A DNA stretch of 8,210 nucleotides from Anaerolineales bacterium UBA1136 (lineage in GTDB: Bacteria > Chloroflexota > Anaerolineae > Anaerolineales > UBA11657): the NCBI GenBank assembly GCA_002311455.1, contig DCAJ01000015.1:17059-25268 (forward strand), read 5' to 3'. The notes under the pieces were generated by a model. It searched no databases. It was not told the origin of the DNA and saw nothing but the letters and a program-made list of their open reading frames with translations. Numbering within the stretch: the first letter of the stretch is position 1; each line of letters starts with the position of its first letter. Below are positions 1-5,119 of the stretch, piece after piece. Both the position numbers and the translations under genes were made by a program.

Positions 1-1
1 C

Positions 2-184
2 CGCCAACAGGGCGCAGATTTTATCCCGCACTACCTGAAAATATTGACCTACGGTGGATCTCAAAGCCCAGAACACATCCTTAACGAAGCTGGTATAGAC
101 ATATCCTCACCTGAATTCTGGCAAGGTGGTTTCGACTATATCAGAGAGATGATTAATGAACTGGACACCGCAGTGGAACAATGA
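2..184 (+). CDS. pepF: Oligoendopeptidase F-like M3 metallopeptidase, C-terminal fragment
   Basis: The frame is open from base 2 to a TGA at 182-184 and gives 60 residues, the tail of a protein that begins before the window. Its last segment has a stretch resembling YLKILTYGGSQSPEHILNEAG, followed by a residue run with SSPEFWQGG and an acidic helical end. This is the pattern at the C-terminus of oligoendopeptidase F / M3 family zinc peptidases (helix, GGS-SP-E-LL-EAGID, D-PEFW-G). M3 peptidases are cytosolic enzymes that cut short peptides. The catalytic HEXXH motif lies upstream of the window and cannot be checked. The gene converges on lysS with only 23 bp between the two stop codons, and no clear terminator hairpin is visible in that gap. 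The pepF symbol is by family resemblance; another M3B member is possible. Confidence 0.7.
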   Translation, partial: RQQGADFIPHYLKILTYGGSQSPEHILNEAGIDISSPEFWQGGFDYIREMINELDTAVEQ

Positions 185-207
185 TGCAATACAGAGGGGT
201 AATAAAT

Positions 208-1728
208 CTATTCTTTAGATCGGAGGTGTGGAAACAATATGACCTCGCGAATGGAAGACTGGTCTGTCAATAGCATTACCAGACGATCCACCCCCATACC
301 AAATCCTCCATTGGGTGGCATCCCGTAACTCATAGCCTTCAAATAATCTAAATCCAATGGGTGAGCCTCACCAGAATCTTTATCATAGTTTCCACCCATA
401 TCCAGGAATCGCTGCTCTTGATCTATAGGATCGTTTAATTCGGTGAAAGCATTACATAATTCAAGACCACCCACAAATACTTCAAAGCGCTCAACAGTAT
501 CTGAATCATCTTCCTTAGTTTTAGCTAATGGAGAAATATCTCGAGGATAATCATACACGAAGGTAGGCTGAATAAAATGCGGCTCCACATATTTGCTGAA
601 AAGCATTTCGATTAGTTTACCTCTTGTAGCATCAGATGGAACCTTGAGTCCTCTGGATTTGAAATGTGAAGCCAACTGATTGGCACTACAGGCTACGTAG
701 TCAATATCTGAATATTCAGCCAGTGCATCACGCAAAGACACTCTACGCCAAGGAGGATGAAAATTCAATTGGTGACCCTGATAAGTAACCAATGGGCTAT
801 TGCAAACTTTCTTAGCTACAAATGCCACCATTTGTTCTGTCATTTGCATCACATCTTCATAATCAGCATAAGCCCAATAAAACTCCAACTGCGTGAATTC
901 TGGATTATGTGTAAGACTAACACCCTCGTTACGAAAATCACGGCCTATCTCATATACACGCTCGAATCCGCCTACAAGCAGCCTTTTTAGATATAGTTCA
1001 AAAGAGATACGAAGAAACAAATCCTGATGCAACTGATTATGATGCGTAGAAAATGGTCTAGCAGCTGCACCACCATAAATGGGTTGTAAGACCGGAGTCT
1101 CTACCTCAAGAAAATCGCGTTTGTCAAGAAAAGACCTTAATGCGCTAACTACTCTGGATCTTACTCTAAAGATTTCGCGCACATGCGGATTTATTGCTAA
1201 GTCGGCATAACGTTCACGATAACGAGCTTCTACATTATCAAATGCTGAGTATACCTTGCGATCACCTTCTGCATCTACTTCCTTAGCAGCGGGCAACGGA
1301 CTAATACTTTTTGCAAGCATGCGAAAACCTGATAAATCAAGAGTAACTTCGCCAGTACGTGTTTCCATCAATTTACCGGTCACCTGCACAATATCACCTA
1401 AATCAAAATCAGACTCAAATTGTTTTAATCGATCCTTACCTATCGCATCGGCTCGAAGTAACAATTGAATACGACCACTTACATCCTCGATATGTGCAAA
1501 GGCCAATTTTCCCATTGTACGTACAGCTCGTAAACGCCCGCACAATGTAATTTCTAAGCCATTTTCTTCATTTTCCTCCTTATCAGATGAACGTTCGGAA
1601 AAATACTGTGTTGCCATAGCTATACTATGGGTCCTTTCAGCGCGGTGTGGAAAAGGTGACTCACCACGCTCTTGGAGCCTCTCAAGCTTGGCTAATCTAT
1701 TTTGTTCTATCTCAGTCAGCGATCGCAT
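208..1728 (-). CDS. lysS: Lysyl-tRNA synthetase, class II
   Basis: Cytosolic enzyme that charges tRNA-Lys with lysine using ATP. From the ATG at 1728 it has 506 residues, normal for bacterial LysS. An N-terminal OB-fold anticodon-binding domain (roughly residues 58-150, with LCGRLRAVRTMGKLAFAHI and a G-I-QL strand) is followed by a class II catalytic core. Motif 1 is near FLEVETPVL, motif 2 is the RDFRNEGVSLTHNPEFT segment, and motif 3 is GFGMGVDRLVMLL close to the C-terminus. The LysS-typical ELNDPIDQ and RYRERYADL segments are also present. The frame stays open for 19 more codons up to a TTG at 1785, but that TTG falls in the T-tract of the upstream terminator. The inner ATG (MRSLTEIEQNRLAKLE) gives the usual LysS N-terminus and sits about 24 nt behind a predicted transcription start. 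No strong Shine-Dalgarno sequence is visible. It lies downstream of greA, separated by the terminator. Confidence 0.96.
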   Translation of the reverse strand: MRSLTEIEQNRLAKLERLQERGESPFPHRAERTHSIAMATQYFSERSSDKEENEENGLEITLCGRLRAVRTMGKLAFAHIEDVSGRIQLLLRADAIGKDRLKQFESDFDLGDIVQVTGKLMETRTGEVTLDLSGFRMLAKSISPLPAAKEVDAEGDRKVYSAFDNVEARYRERYADLAINPHVREIFRVRSRVVSALRSFLDKRDFLEVETPVLQPIYGGAAARPFSTHHNQLHQDLFLRISFELYLKRLLVGGFERVYEIGRDFRNEGVSLTHNPEFTQLEFYWAYADYEDVMQMTEQMVAFVAKKVCNSPLVTYQGHQLNFHPPWRRVSLRDALAEYSDIDYVACSANQLASHFKSRGLKVPSDATRGKLIEMLFSKYVEPHFIQPTFVYDYPRDISPLAKTKEDDSDTVERFEVFVGGLELCNAFTELNDPIDQEQRFLDMGGNYDKDSGEAHPLDLDYLKAMSYGMPPNGGFGMGVDRLVMLLTDQSSIREVILFPHLRSKE

Positions 1729-1759
1729 AGAAATTACACCAAAGTTGTAAACCACAACT

Positions 1760-1788
1760 ATTATACGCATAAAGCGCGACAACAAAAA
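1760..1788 (-). promoter_or_regulatory. Candidate lysS promoter
   Basis: The minus strand carries a perfect TATAAT at 1765-1760. The hexamer 17 bp upstream (1788-1783) is only TTTTTG, so the -35 is weak. Transcription would start about 24-25 nt before the lysS ATG. The promoter lies directly behind the greA terminator, so lysS can be expressed independently of greA. The call rests on the consensus -10 and its position only. Confidence 0.45.
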
Positions 1789-1817
1789 AGCCCGGTGGCC
1801 AGATTAAGACACGGGGC
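1784..1817 (-). terminator. Rho-independent terminator of greA
   Basis: On the minus strand GCCCCGTG (1817-1810) pairs with CACCGGGC (1797-1790), giving 7 pairs with one C-C mismatch, followed directly by TTTTTT (1789-1784). It begins 18 nt after the greA stop codon and ends before lysS, so it should end most greA transcripts. The A-rich side faces the other way, so it is not expected to work on the plus strand. Confidence 0.8.
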
Positions 1818-1834
1818 AATAACATGCAACAATT

Positions 1835-2305
1835 CTATTTTACTTTCGTAATATAAAAGGTGGTGTCTCCAGAAGGTGCAGTAACCACTACCTTGTCACC
1901 AGCCTTACTACCTAATAGTGCCTGTCCTAGTGGAGATTCGTTAGAAATCAGACCTTCAGATGGGTCGGCCTCCGCTGCACCGACAATCACAAAAGACTCC
2001 TTGTCAGAGTTGTTCTCCTGCACAATTACTGTTGACCCCACTTTAGCAACCCCATCATTCTTGCCCTTTTTAATAACAGCAGCTCTAGACAATATTGTCT
2101 GTACTGTTACTATACGCCCTTCAACAAAAGACTGCTCATTCTTGGCCGCTTCATACTCAGCGTTCTCAAGAAGATCTCCATCCCCCTGTGCTTGATGTAA
2201 ACGTTCAGCTACCTCAGCTCGGCGAACCGTTGTTAGATAACTTAGTTCATCTTCTAGTTTCTTTAAGCCATTCTTTGTCAAGTAAGTCACATTTTCCATA
2301 TTCAT
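1835..2305 (-). CDS. greA: Transcription elongation factor GreA
   Basis: GreA enters the secondary channel of RNA polymerase and stimulates cleavage of backtracked RNA, rescuing stalled elongation complexes. The product is 156 residues, close to the usual 155-160. The N-terminal coiled-coil domain covers about residues 1-78. Its tip segment GDGDLLENAEYEAAKNEQ keeps the acidic Asp and Glu that hold the catalytic Mg2+. The C-terminal FKBP-like domain (about 80-156) has the family signature near SPLGQALLGSKAGDKVVV. Two starts are possible, ATG at 2305 and ATG at 2299 (154 residues). A GGA at about 13 nt upstream and a more distant GAGGTG are the only purine-rich candidates for ribosome binding, so the choice stays open. 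The gene has its own promoter and a leader terminator upstream, and is divergent from the aromatic operon. Confidence 0.96.
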   Translation of the reverse strand: MNMENVTYLTKNGLKKLEDELSYLTTVRRAEVAERLHQAQGDGDLLENAEYEAAKNEQSFVEGRIVTVQTILSRAAVIKKGKNDGVAKVGSTVIVQENNSDKESFVIVGAAEADPSEGLISNESPLGQALLGSKAGDKVVVTAPSGDTTFYITKVK

Positions 2306-2344
2306 ATTTCATTTTCCAACAAAACACCTCAATGAACCTAAAAT

Positions 2345-2373
2345 AAAAAAGAACTGAGGGGCAATCTCAGTCC
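2345..2373 (-). terminator. Terminator within the greA 5' leader (attenuator / short RNA end)
   Basis: On the minus strand GGACTGAG (2373-2366) pairs with CTCAGTTC (2358-2351), 8 pairs with one G-U, around a 7-nt loop, followed by TTTTTT (2350-2345). It lies between the predicted greA start site (near 2392) and the greA ATG (2305), so it would terminate a transcript of about 45-48 nt inside the leader. A second register, GAACTG with CAGTTC, is also possible because the 5' arm contains a short repeat. On the plus strand there is no T-tract, so it works in one direction only. E. coli greA is known to have a comparable leader terminator producing the short RNAs called GraL; the parallel is inferred. 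Confidence 0.7.
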
Positions 2374-2398
2374 AGTTCCAGTACATATTTGTGAGCAA

Positions 2399-2427
2399 AT
2401 TCTACCAGCATGATCTAGTTCTGTAAA
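2399..2427 (-). promoter_or_regulatory. greA promoter with extended -10
   Basis: On the minus strand TTTACA (2427-2422) is separated by exactly 17 bp from TAGAAT (2404-2399). The -10 is preceded by TGG, which fits the extended -10 (TGn) rule. Both hexamers match consensus in 5 of 6 positions. The predicted start is an A near 2392, about 87 nt before the greA ATG. This is the best sigma-70-type promoter in the window. Confidence 0.65.
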
Positions 2428-2449
2428 GTCGAATATTATTTGTCAATTT

Positions 2450-2475
2450 GTGGATGTTTCCACTATGTCATAGTG
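2450..2475. promoter_or_regulatory. Overlapping inverted repeats, candidate operator
   Basis: CACTATG (2461-2467), one T, then CATAGTG (2469-2475) form a perfect 7-bp dyad. It overlaps a second repeat, GTGGA (2450-2454) and TCCAC (2459-2463), with a 4-nt spacer. The 1-nt centre of the first repeat is too short for an RNA hairpin loop, so a dimeric DNA-binding protein site is more likely. It lies about 35 bp upstream of the greA -35 and about 120 bp upstream of the aromatic operon -10, between the divergent promoters. No regulator is recognised. Confidence 0.35.
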
Positions 2476-2587
2476 AGATACTTTACATATATTAGACTAA
2501 CTTGAAATCCTTTGAGCATATACAAGTAAGTTTGATGACCTAATACACAATTTTGTTATATCTTGAAATAGAGCGATTACCACAAAT

Positions 2588-2616
2588 TTGACCTATAATA
2601 AGAGACATGATAAACT
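2588..2616 (+). promoter_or_regulatory. Candidate promoter region of the aromatic amino acid operon
   Basis: A perfect TATAAT at 2594-2599 is the best -10. It would start transcription near 2605-2607 and leave about 22 nt before the leader-peptide ATG at 2629. The sequence 17 bp upstream (GAGCGA) is a poor -35, so an activator may be needed or the element may differ. An overlapping alternative is TTGACC (2588-2593), 17 bp, TAAACT (2611-2616), but that start would leave only about 6 nt before the leader ATG. The choice between them cannot be settled by eye. Confidence 0.45.
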
Positions 2617-2628
2617 CTTTGTGAAGTC

Positions 2629-2700
2629 ATGCATAGTAACCACTGCAGTTTCTACTATTATTTTACGCTCGGAAAAGGACCGTGCGTTGTTTTGGCTTAA
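2629..2700 (+). CDS. Aromatic-rich leader peptide (Phe/Tyr sensor)
   Basis: This is a 23-codon ORF from ATG 2629 to TAA 2698-2700. Codons 8-12 (2650-2664) are TTC TAC TAT TAT TTT, that is Phe-Tyr-Tyr-Tyr-Phe, five aromatic codons in a row. No Trp codon occurs. The start is preceded only by a weak purine stretch (GTGAAG). The ORF ends 31 nt before a rho-independent terminator and 107 nt before aroH. Its expected role is not as a product. A ribosome slowed at these codons by lack of charged tRNA-Tyr or tRNA-Phe would leave the following RNA free to fold as an antiterminator, as in the E. coli pheL/pheA system. The peptide itself is not recognised as a named family. The call rests on the codon run plus the mutually exclusive hairpins just downstream. 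Confidence 0.8.
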   Translation: MHSNHCSFYYYFTLGKGPCVVLA

Positions 2701-2760
2701 GTACACTTTTTAGCAGGCAAGGTATACGAAAGTACGGAGCAACTTCTCCGTGCTTTTTTT
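2665..2760 (+). promoter_or_regulatory. Transcription attenuator of the aroH-DAHP synthase-tyrA-aroA-aroE-aroC operon
   Basis: Four RNA segments can be assigned. Segment 1 (2665-2672, ACGCTCGG) pairs with segment 2 (2680-2687, CCGTGCGT), 7 pairs with one U-U mismatch. Segment 2 (2680-2685) also pairs with segment 3 (2732-2737, GTACGG), 6 pairs including one G-U, plus two A-U pairs beyond a mismatch. Segment 3 pairs with segment 4 to make the terminator. Segments 2 and 4 share the hexamer CCGTGC, so the antiterminator and terminator exclude each other. A ribosome stalled on the aromatic codons (2650-2664) would cover segment 1 and free segment 2 for segment 3. A ribosome at the stop codon (2698-2700) would reach back over segment 2 and let the terminator form. 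The pairing was found by eye without energy calculation. Confidence 0.75.
2732..2760 (+). terminator. Rho-independent terminator of the attenuator
   Basis: GTACGGAG (2732-2739) pairs with CTCCGTGC (2746-2753), 8 pairs with one G-U, around a 6-nt loop. It is followed by seven T residues (2754-2760), and two more A-U pairs can extend the stem base. It lies 48 nt before the aroH start codon and no full gene ends upstream of it, so it serves as a leader terminator. Confidence 0.88.
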
Positions 2761-2797
2761 GTACATGCAAACATACATACATATCATAAACACAGAC

Positions 2798-2805
2798 AGG
2801 AGGAG
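2798..2805 (+). promoter_or_regulatory. Shine-Dalgarno sequence of aroH
   Basis: AGGAGGAG is the strongest ribosome binding site in the window. It decides the aroH start: ATG at 2808 is correctly placed just after it, whereas the in-frame GTG at 2805 overlaps it. The sequence between the attenuator terminator and this site (2761-2797) is an A/C-rich, apparently unstructured spacer. Confidence 0.8.
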
Positions 2806-2807
2806 TG

Positions 2808-3182
2808 ATGACAGTTTGCAGAGGCGTAAGGGGAGCAGTACCAGTTATGTCTAATACAGAAAGCGACATACTAGCGGCCGCAGAACGATTATTGAGTGAG
2901 TTGATTAGTAGGAATGGAATCATTTCAGACGATATTGCTTCGGCCATTTTTACCACCTCACCAGATCTAAATGCTGAGTATCCGGCCATAGCCGCTCGCA
3001 AGTTCGGTTGGAGCAATGTAGCCTTACTCTGCGGACACGAAATGGATGTGCCTCACGGTATGCAGAGCTGTTTACGTATACTGATTCACTGGAACACAGA
3101 TAAGTCTTCTGAAGACATAGTACACGTATATCTAGATGAGACAAGAAGTTTACGTCCTGACTTATATGTCGAGGAGCAATAG
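2808..3182 (+). CDS. aroH: Chorismate mutase, AroH type
   Basis: Converts chorismate to prephenate, the branch point toward tyrosine and phenylalanine; a soluble cytosolic enzyme, trimeric in the Bacillus subtilis family member. From ATG 2808 the product has 124 residues, against 127 in B. subtilis AroH. The N-terminal VRGA carries the active-site Arg (residue 8). Cys75 and Glu78 (LCGHEMDV), Arg90 (CLRIL), Tyr108 (HVYL) and Arg116 (RPDL) fall at the same positions as the B. subtilis catalytic residues. It is a stand-alone mutase, not the AroQ fold and not fused to a dehydratase or dehydrogenase. It is first in the operon, directly after the attenuator, and ends 7 bp before the DAHP synthase gene. 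Confidence 0.95.
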   Translation: MTVCRGVRGAVPVMSNTESDILAAAERLLSELISRNGIISDDIASAIFTTSPDLNAEYPAIAARKFGWSNVALLCGHEMDVPHGMQSCLRILIHWNTDKSSEDIVHVYLDETRSLRPDLYVEEQ

Positions 3183-3189
3183 ATAAAGC

Positions 3190-4200
3190 ATGATAATTGT
3201 AATGCGCGCAGGAGCCACACAAACACAAATTGAAAATATAGTGACACGTATTGAAAAAGATGGATTTACTGCACATCTTTCGGACGGTTCAGAGCGCACA
3301 GTAATAGGAGTTATTGGAGATGATCGCCCAATGGATAGACGGACTTACGAGATAATGGATGGAGTGGAGAAATCGGTGCAAGTGTTACAACCATTTAAAC
3401 TCGTGTCGAGAGATTTCCAAGAACATGACAGTATTGTAAGAGTTAATGGAGTCGAATTCGGCTCTATCGGTGTTGGAATTATTGCGGGCCCTTGCTCAGT
3501 TGAGGATCGTACCCAAATGCTTGAAACCGCTCACGCAGTAAAAGAGGCGGGCGCCCAAGCCCTAAGAGGTGGGGCATTCAAACCGCGAAGTTCTCCGTAT
3601 AGCTTTCAAGGATTGGGAGAAAAAGGACTACAAATACTGGCTGAGGCACGTGAGCAGACTGGTCTTCCTGTCGTAACAGAGATAATGACACCAGAGCAAC
3701 TACCATTAGTCACTCAATATACAGACGTGCTGCAAATTGGTGCACGCAATATGCAGAATTATGAGTTACTCAAAACCGTAGGACGGAGCATTCATCCCGT
3801 ACTACTTAAAAGAGGTATGATGGCCACGCTGGAAGAACTATTAATGAGTGCGGAGTATATTCTGGCAGAGGGAAACCGAAATGTTATACTTTGCGAGCGT
3901 GGCATACGCACTTTTGAAACATATACTCGGAATACCACCGATATTAATGCAGTGCCTGTGCTAAAAAGTCTTACACATCTGCCGGTGATTCTCGATCCAA
4001 GTCACGGAGTGGGGAAATGGAACTTTGTAACACCTGTGGCACTGGCTGGAATAGCTGCCGGAGCGGATGGTCTTATCGTTGAAGTACATCCAAAGCCAGA
4101 GGAAGCATTGTCGGATGGAGGACAGAGTTTGCTTCCTGAAAGATTCGCTGACCTCGTGCAAAAGGCTCGGGCAATAGCTACTACAATCGGAAGAGAATAA
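3190..4200 (+). CDS. aroF: 3-deoxy-7-phosphoheptulonate (DAHP) synthase, type I-beta with N-terminal regulatory domain
   Basis: Condenses phosphoenolpyruvate and erythrose 4-phosphate to DAHP, the first step of the shikimate pathway. The product has 336 residues. About 1-68 form a small ferredoxin-like/ACT-like domain, which in the Thermotoga maritima enzyme mediates feedback inhibition by Tyr and Phe; the rest is the TIM barrel. The metal ligands are visible as Cys102 (AGPCSVED), His272 (DPSHGVG), Glu298 (VEVHP) and Asp309 (SDGGQSL), the same numbers as known for T. maritima. The KPRSSPYSFQG and IGARNMQN substrate segments are intact. A GAGGAG at 3171-3176, inside the end of aroH, is a likely ribosome binding site, 13 nt from the ATG. 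Feedback control by this domain would complement attenuation of the operon. The symbol aroF follows common usage; aroG or aroA(G) are used elsewhere. Confidence 0.95.
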   Translation: MIIVMRAGATQTQIENIVTRIEKDGFTAHLSDGSERTVIGVIGDDRPMDRRTYEIMDGVEKSVQVLQPFKLVSRDFQEHDSIVRVNGVEFGSIGVGIIAGPCSVEDRTQMLETAHAVKEAGAQALRGGAFKPRSSPYSFQGLGEKGLQILAEAREQTGLPVVTEIMTPEQLPLVTQYTDVLQIGARNMQNYELLKTVGRSIHPVLLKRGMMATLEELLMSAEYILAEGNRNVILCERGIRTFETYTRNTTDINAVPVLKSLTHLPVILDPSHGVGKWNFVTPVALAGIAAGADGLIVEVHPKPEEALSDGGQSLLPERFADLVQKARAIATTIGRE

Positions 4201-4222
4201 CTATTACGTAACCATAATCCTG

Positions 4223-5119
4223 ATGAATAAATCCGTAGATTTACTATTAGATGGTCATATAACTATTGTAGGTTTAGGATTAATGGGAGGTTCGTTAGCA
4301 ATCGCCCTACAGGATAAATGTGCCGGAATTACAGCAGTCGAAATTGATGCGCACACTCGACATATGGGATTAGAACGGGGATTAGTTGATTATGCTACAA
4401 AAAACCTGGAAGATGGCTTAAAGCACGCAGATATACTAGTTCTAGCCACACCTGTGCGAGCAATTCTAAAAACATTAGAGGAGCTTAACCGACTTTCTGA
4501 TCATGCAGATGGGACACTATTGGTCCTAGACTTAGGATCCACCAAAGCACAAGTAGCATCTGCTATGGCATTGCTGCCAAAAAACTTGTCTGGAATAGGT
4601 GGACATCCAATCTGTGGCAAGGAGACTGGTGGACTAGAATATGCAGACGCATCACTATATCAGGACGCTGTTTTTGTGTTGACACCTCAAACAAGCACGG
4701 ACCAAAAAATGCTAGGTTTAGCACGACAAATAATATCGGCTATTGGTTCTATCCCTATAGAGATGGATGCTGAAAGACATGATAGACTGGCAGCGCTGAC
4801 CAGTCATTTACCTTACCTTTTAGCCTGCAGCCTAGTTTCGGCTGTAAACTTAGAAGGAGATGTTGATCCAATCGTTTGGAAAATGGTTTCCAGCGGTTTT
4901 AAGGATACTACCCGAGTTGCCTCTAGCGATGTACAAATGCTTATCGATATCCTGGAGACTAATAAAGACGCGATAAAAAATGCATTGAATCAGCAACGTA
5001 GTGCCCTTGATCAGTTGGAAATTGCCCTAGATGGAGATTTAGAATCTCTACAGGCGTCTCTAAGTACTATCCAAGCTATCAGAAACCATCATTTCCCTGT
5101 TACACCAGATTCGTCATGA
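4223..5119 (+). CDS. tyrA: Prephenate dehydrogenase
   Basis: Oxidatively decarboxylates prephenate to 4-hydroxyphenylpyruvate with NAD(P)+, committing carbon to tyrosine. The product has 298 residues, the size of the single-domain enzyme without ACT or chorismate mutase extension. A Rossmann nucleotide-binding loop VGLGLMGG is at residues 16-23. Then come LGSTKAQV (104-111) and GGHPICGKETGG (126-137) with His128 in the place of the catalytic His. LTSHLPYLLA (192-201) carries the second conserved His195. The acidic ends near Glu40/Asp42 after the second strand fit NAD rather than NADP use, but this is weak; arogenate as substrate cannot be excluded. There is a 22-bp gap after the DAHP synthase gene and no clear Shine-Dalgarno sequence. 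The stop overlaps the aroA start (ATGA), implying translational coupling. Confidence 0.93.
   Translation: MNKSVDLLLDGHITIVGLGLMGGSLAIALQDKCAGITAVEIDAHTRHMGLERGLVDYATKNLEDGLKHADILVLATPVRAILKTLEELNRLSDHADGTLLVLDLGSTKAQVASAMALLPKNLSGIGGHPICGKETGGLEYADASLYQDAVFVLTPQTSTDQKMLGLARQIISAIGSIPIEMDAERHDRLAALTSHLPYLLACSLVSAVNLEGDVDPIVWKMVSSGFKDTTRVASSDVQMLIDILETNKDAIKNALNQQRSALDQLEIALDGDLESLQASLSTIQAIRNHHFPVTPDSS

Noticed and set aside
757..990. Plus-strand open frame with a hydrophobic, membrane-like stretch inside lysS
   Set aside because: It lies entirely within lysS coding sequence on the other strand, and hydrophobicity arises from the complementary codons.
1860..2195. Plus-strand open frame of 111 codons over greA
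   Set aside because: It is a shadow of greA with low-complexity Ser/Thr/Pro content and no start signals.
2621..2713. Alternative leader ORF from GTG 2621 ending TTT TAG
   Set aside because: It has some aromatic codons late (Phe-Trp, Tyr, Phe), but they are scattered and downstream of segment 2. The ATG 2629 frame gives five aromatic codons in a row in the right place for attenuation.
2764..2790. CATA-rich short repeat between terminator and aroH ribosome binding site
   Set aside because: Only about three imperfect units in an A/C-rich unstructured leader; nothing beyond simple composition.
2600..2807. T-box riboswitch upstream of the aromatic operon
   Set aside because: The leader lacks the conserved T-box antiterminator sequence (AGGGTGGNACCGCG-like), and a leader peptide with aromatic codons explains the terminator better.
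2663..3016. Open frame of 117 codons on the minus strand over aroH and its leader
   Set aside because: It runs antisense to the well-supported aroH and attenuator, has no ribosome binding site, and resembles no known protein.
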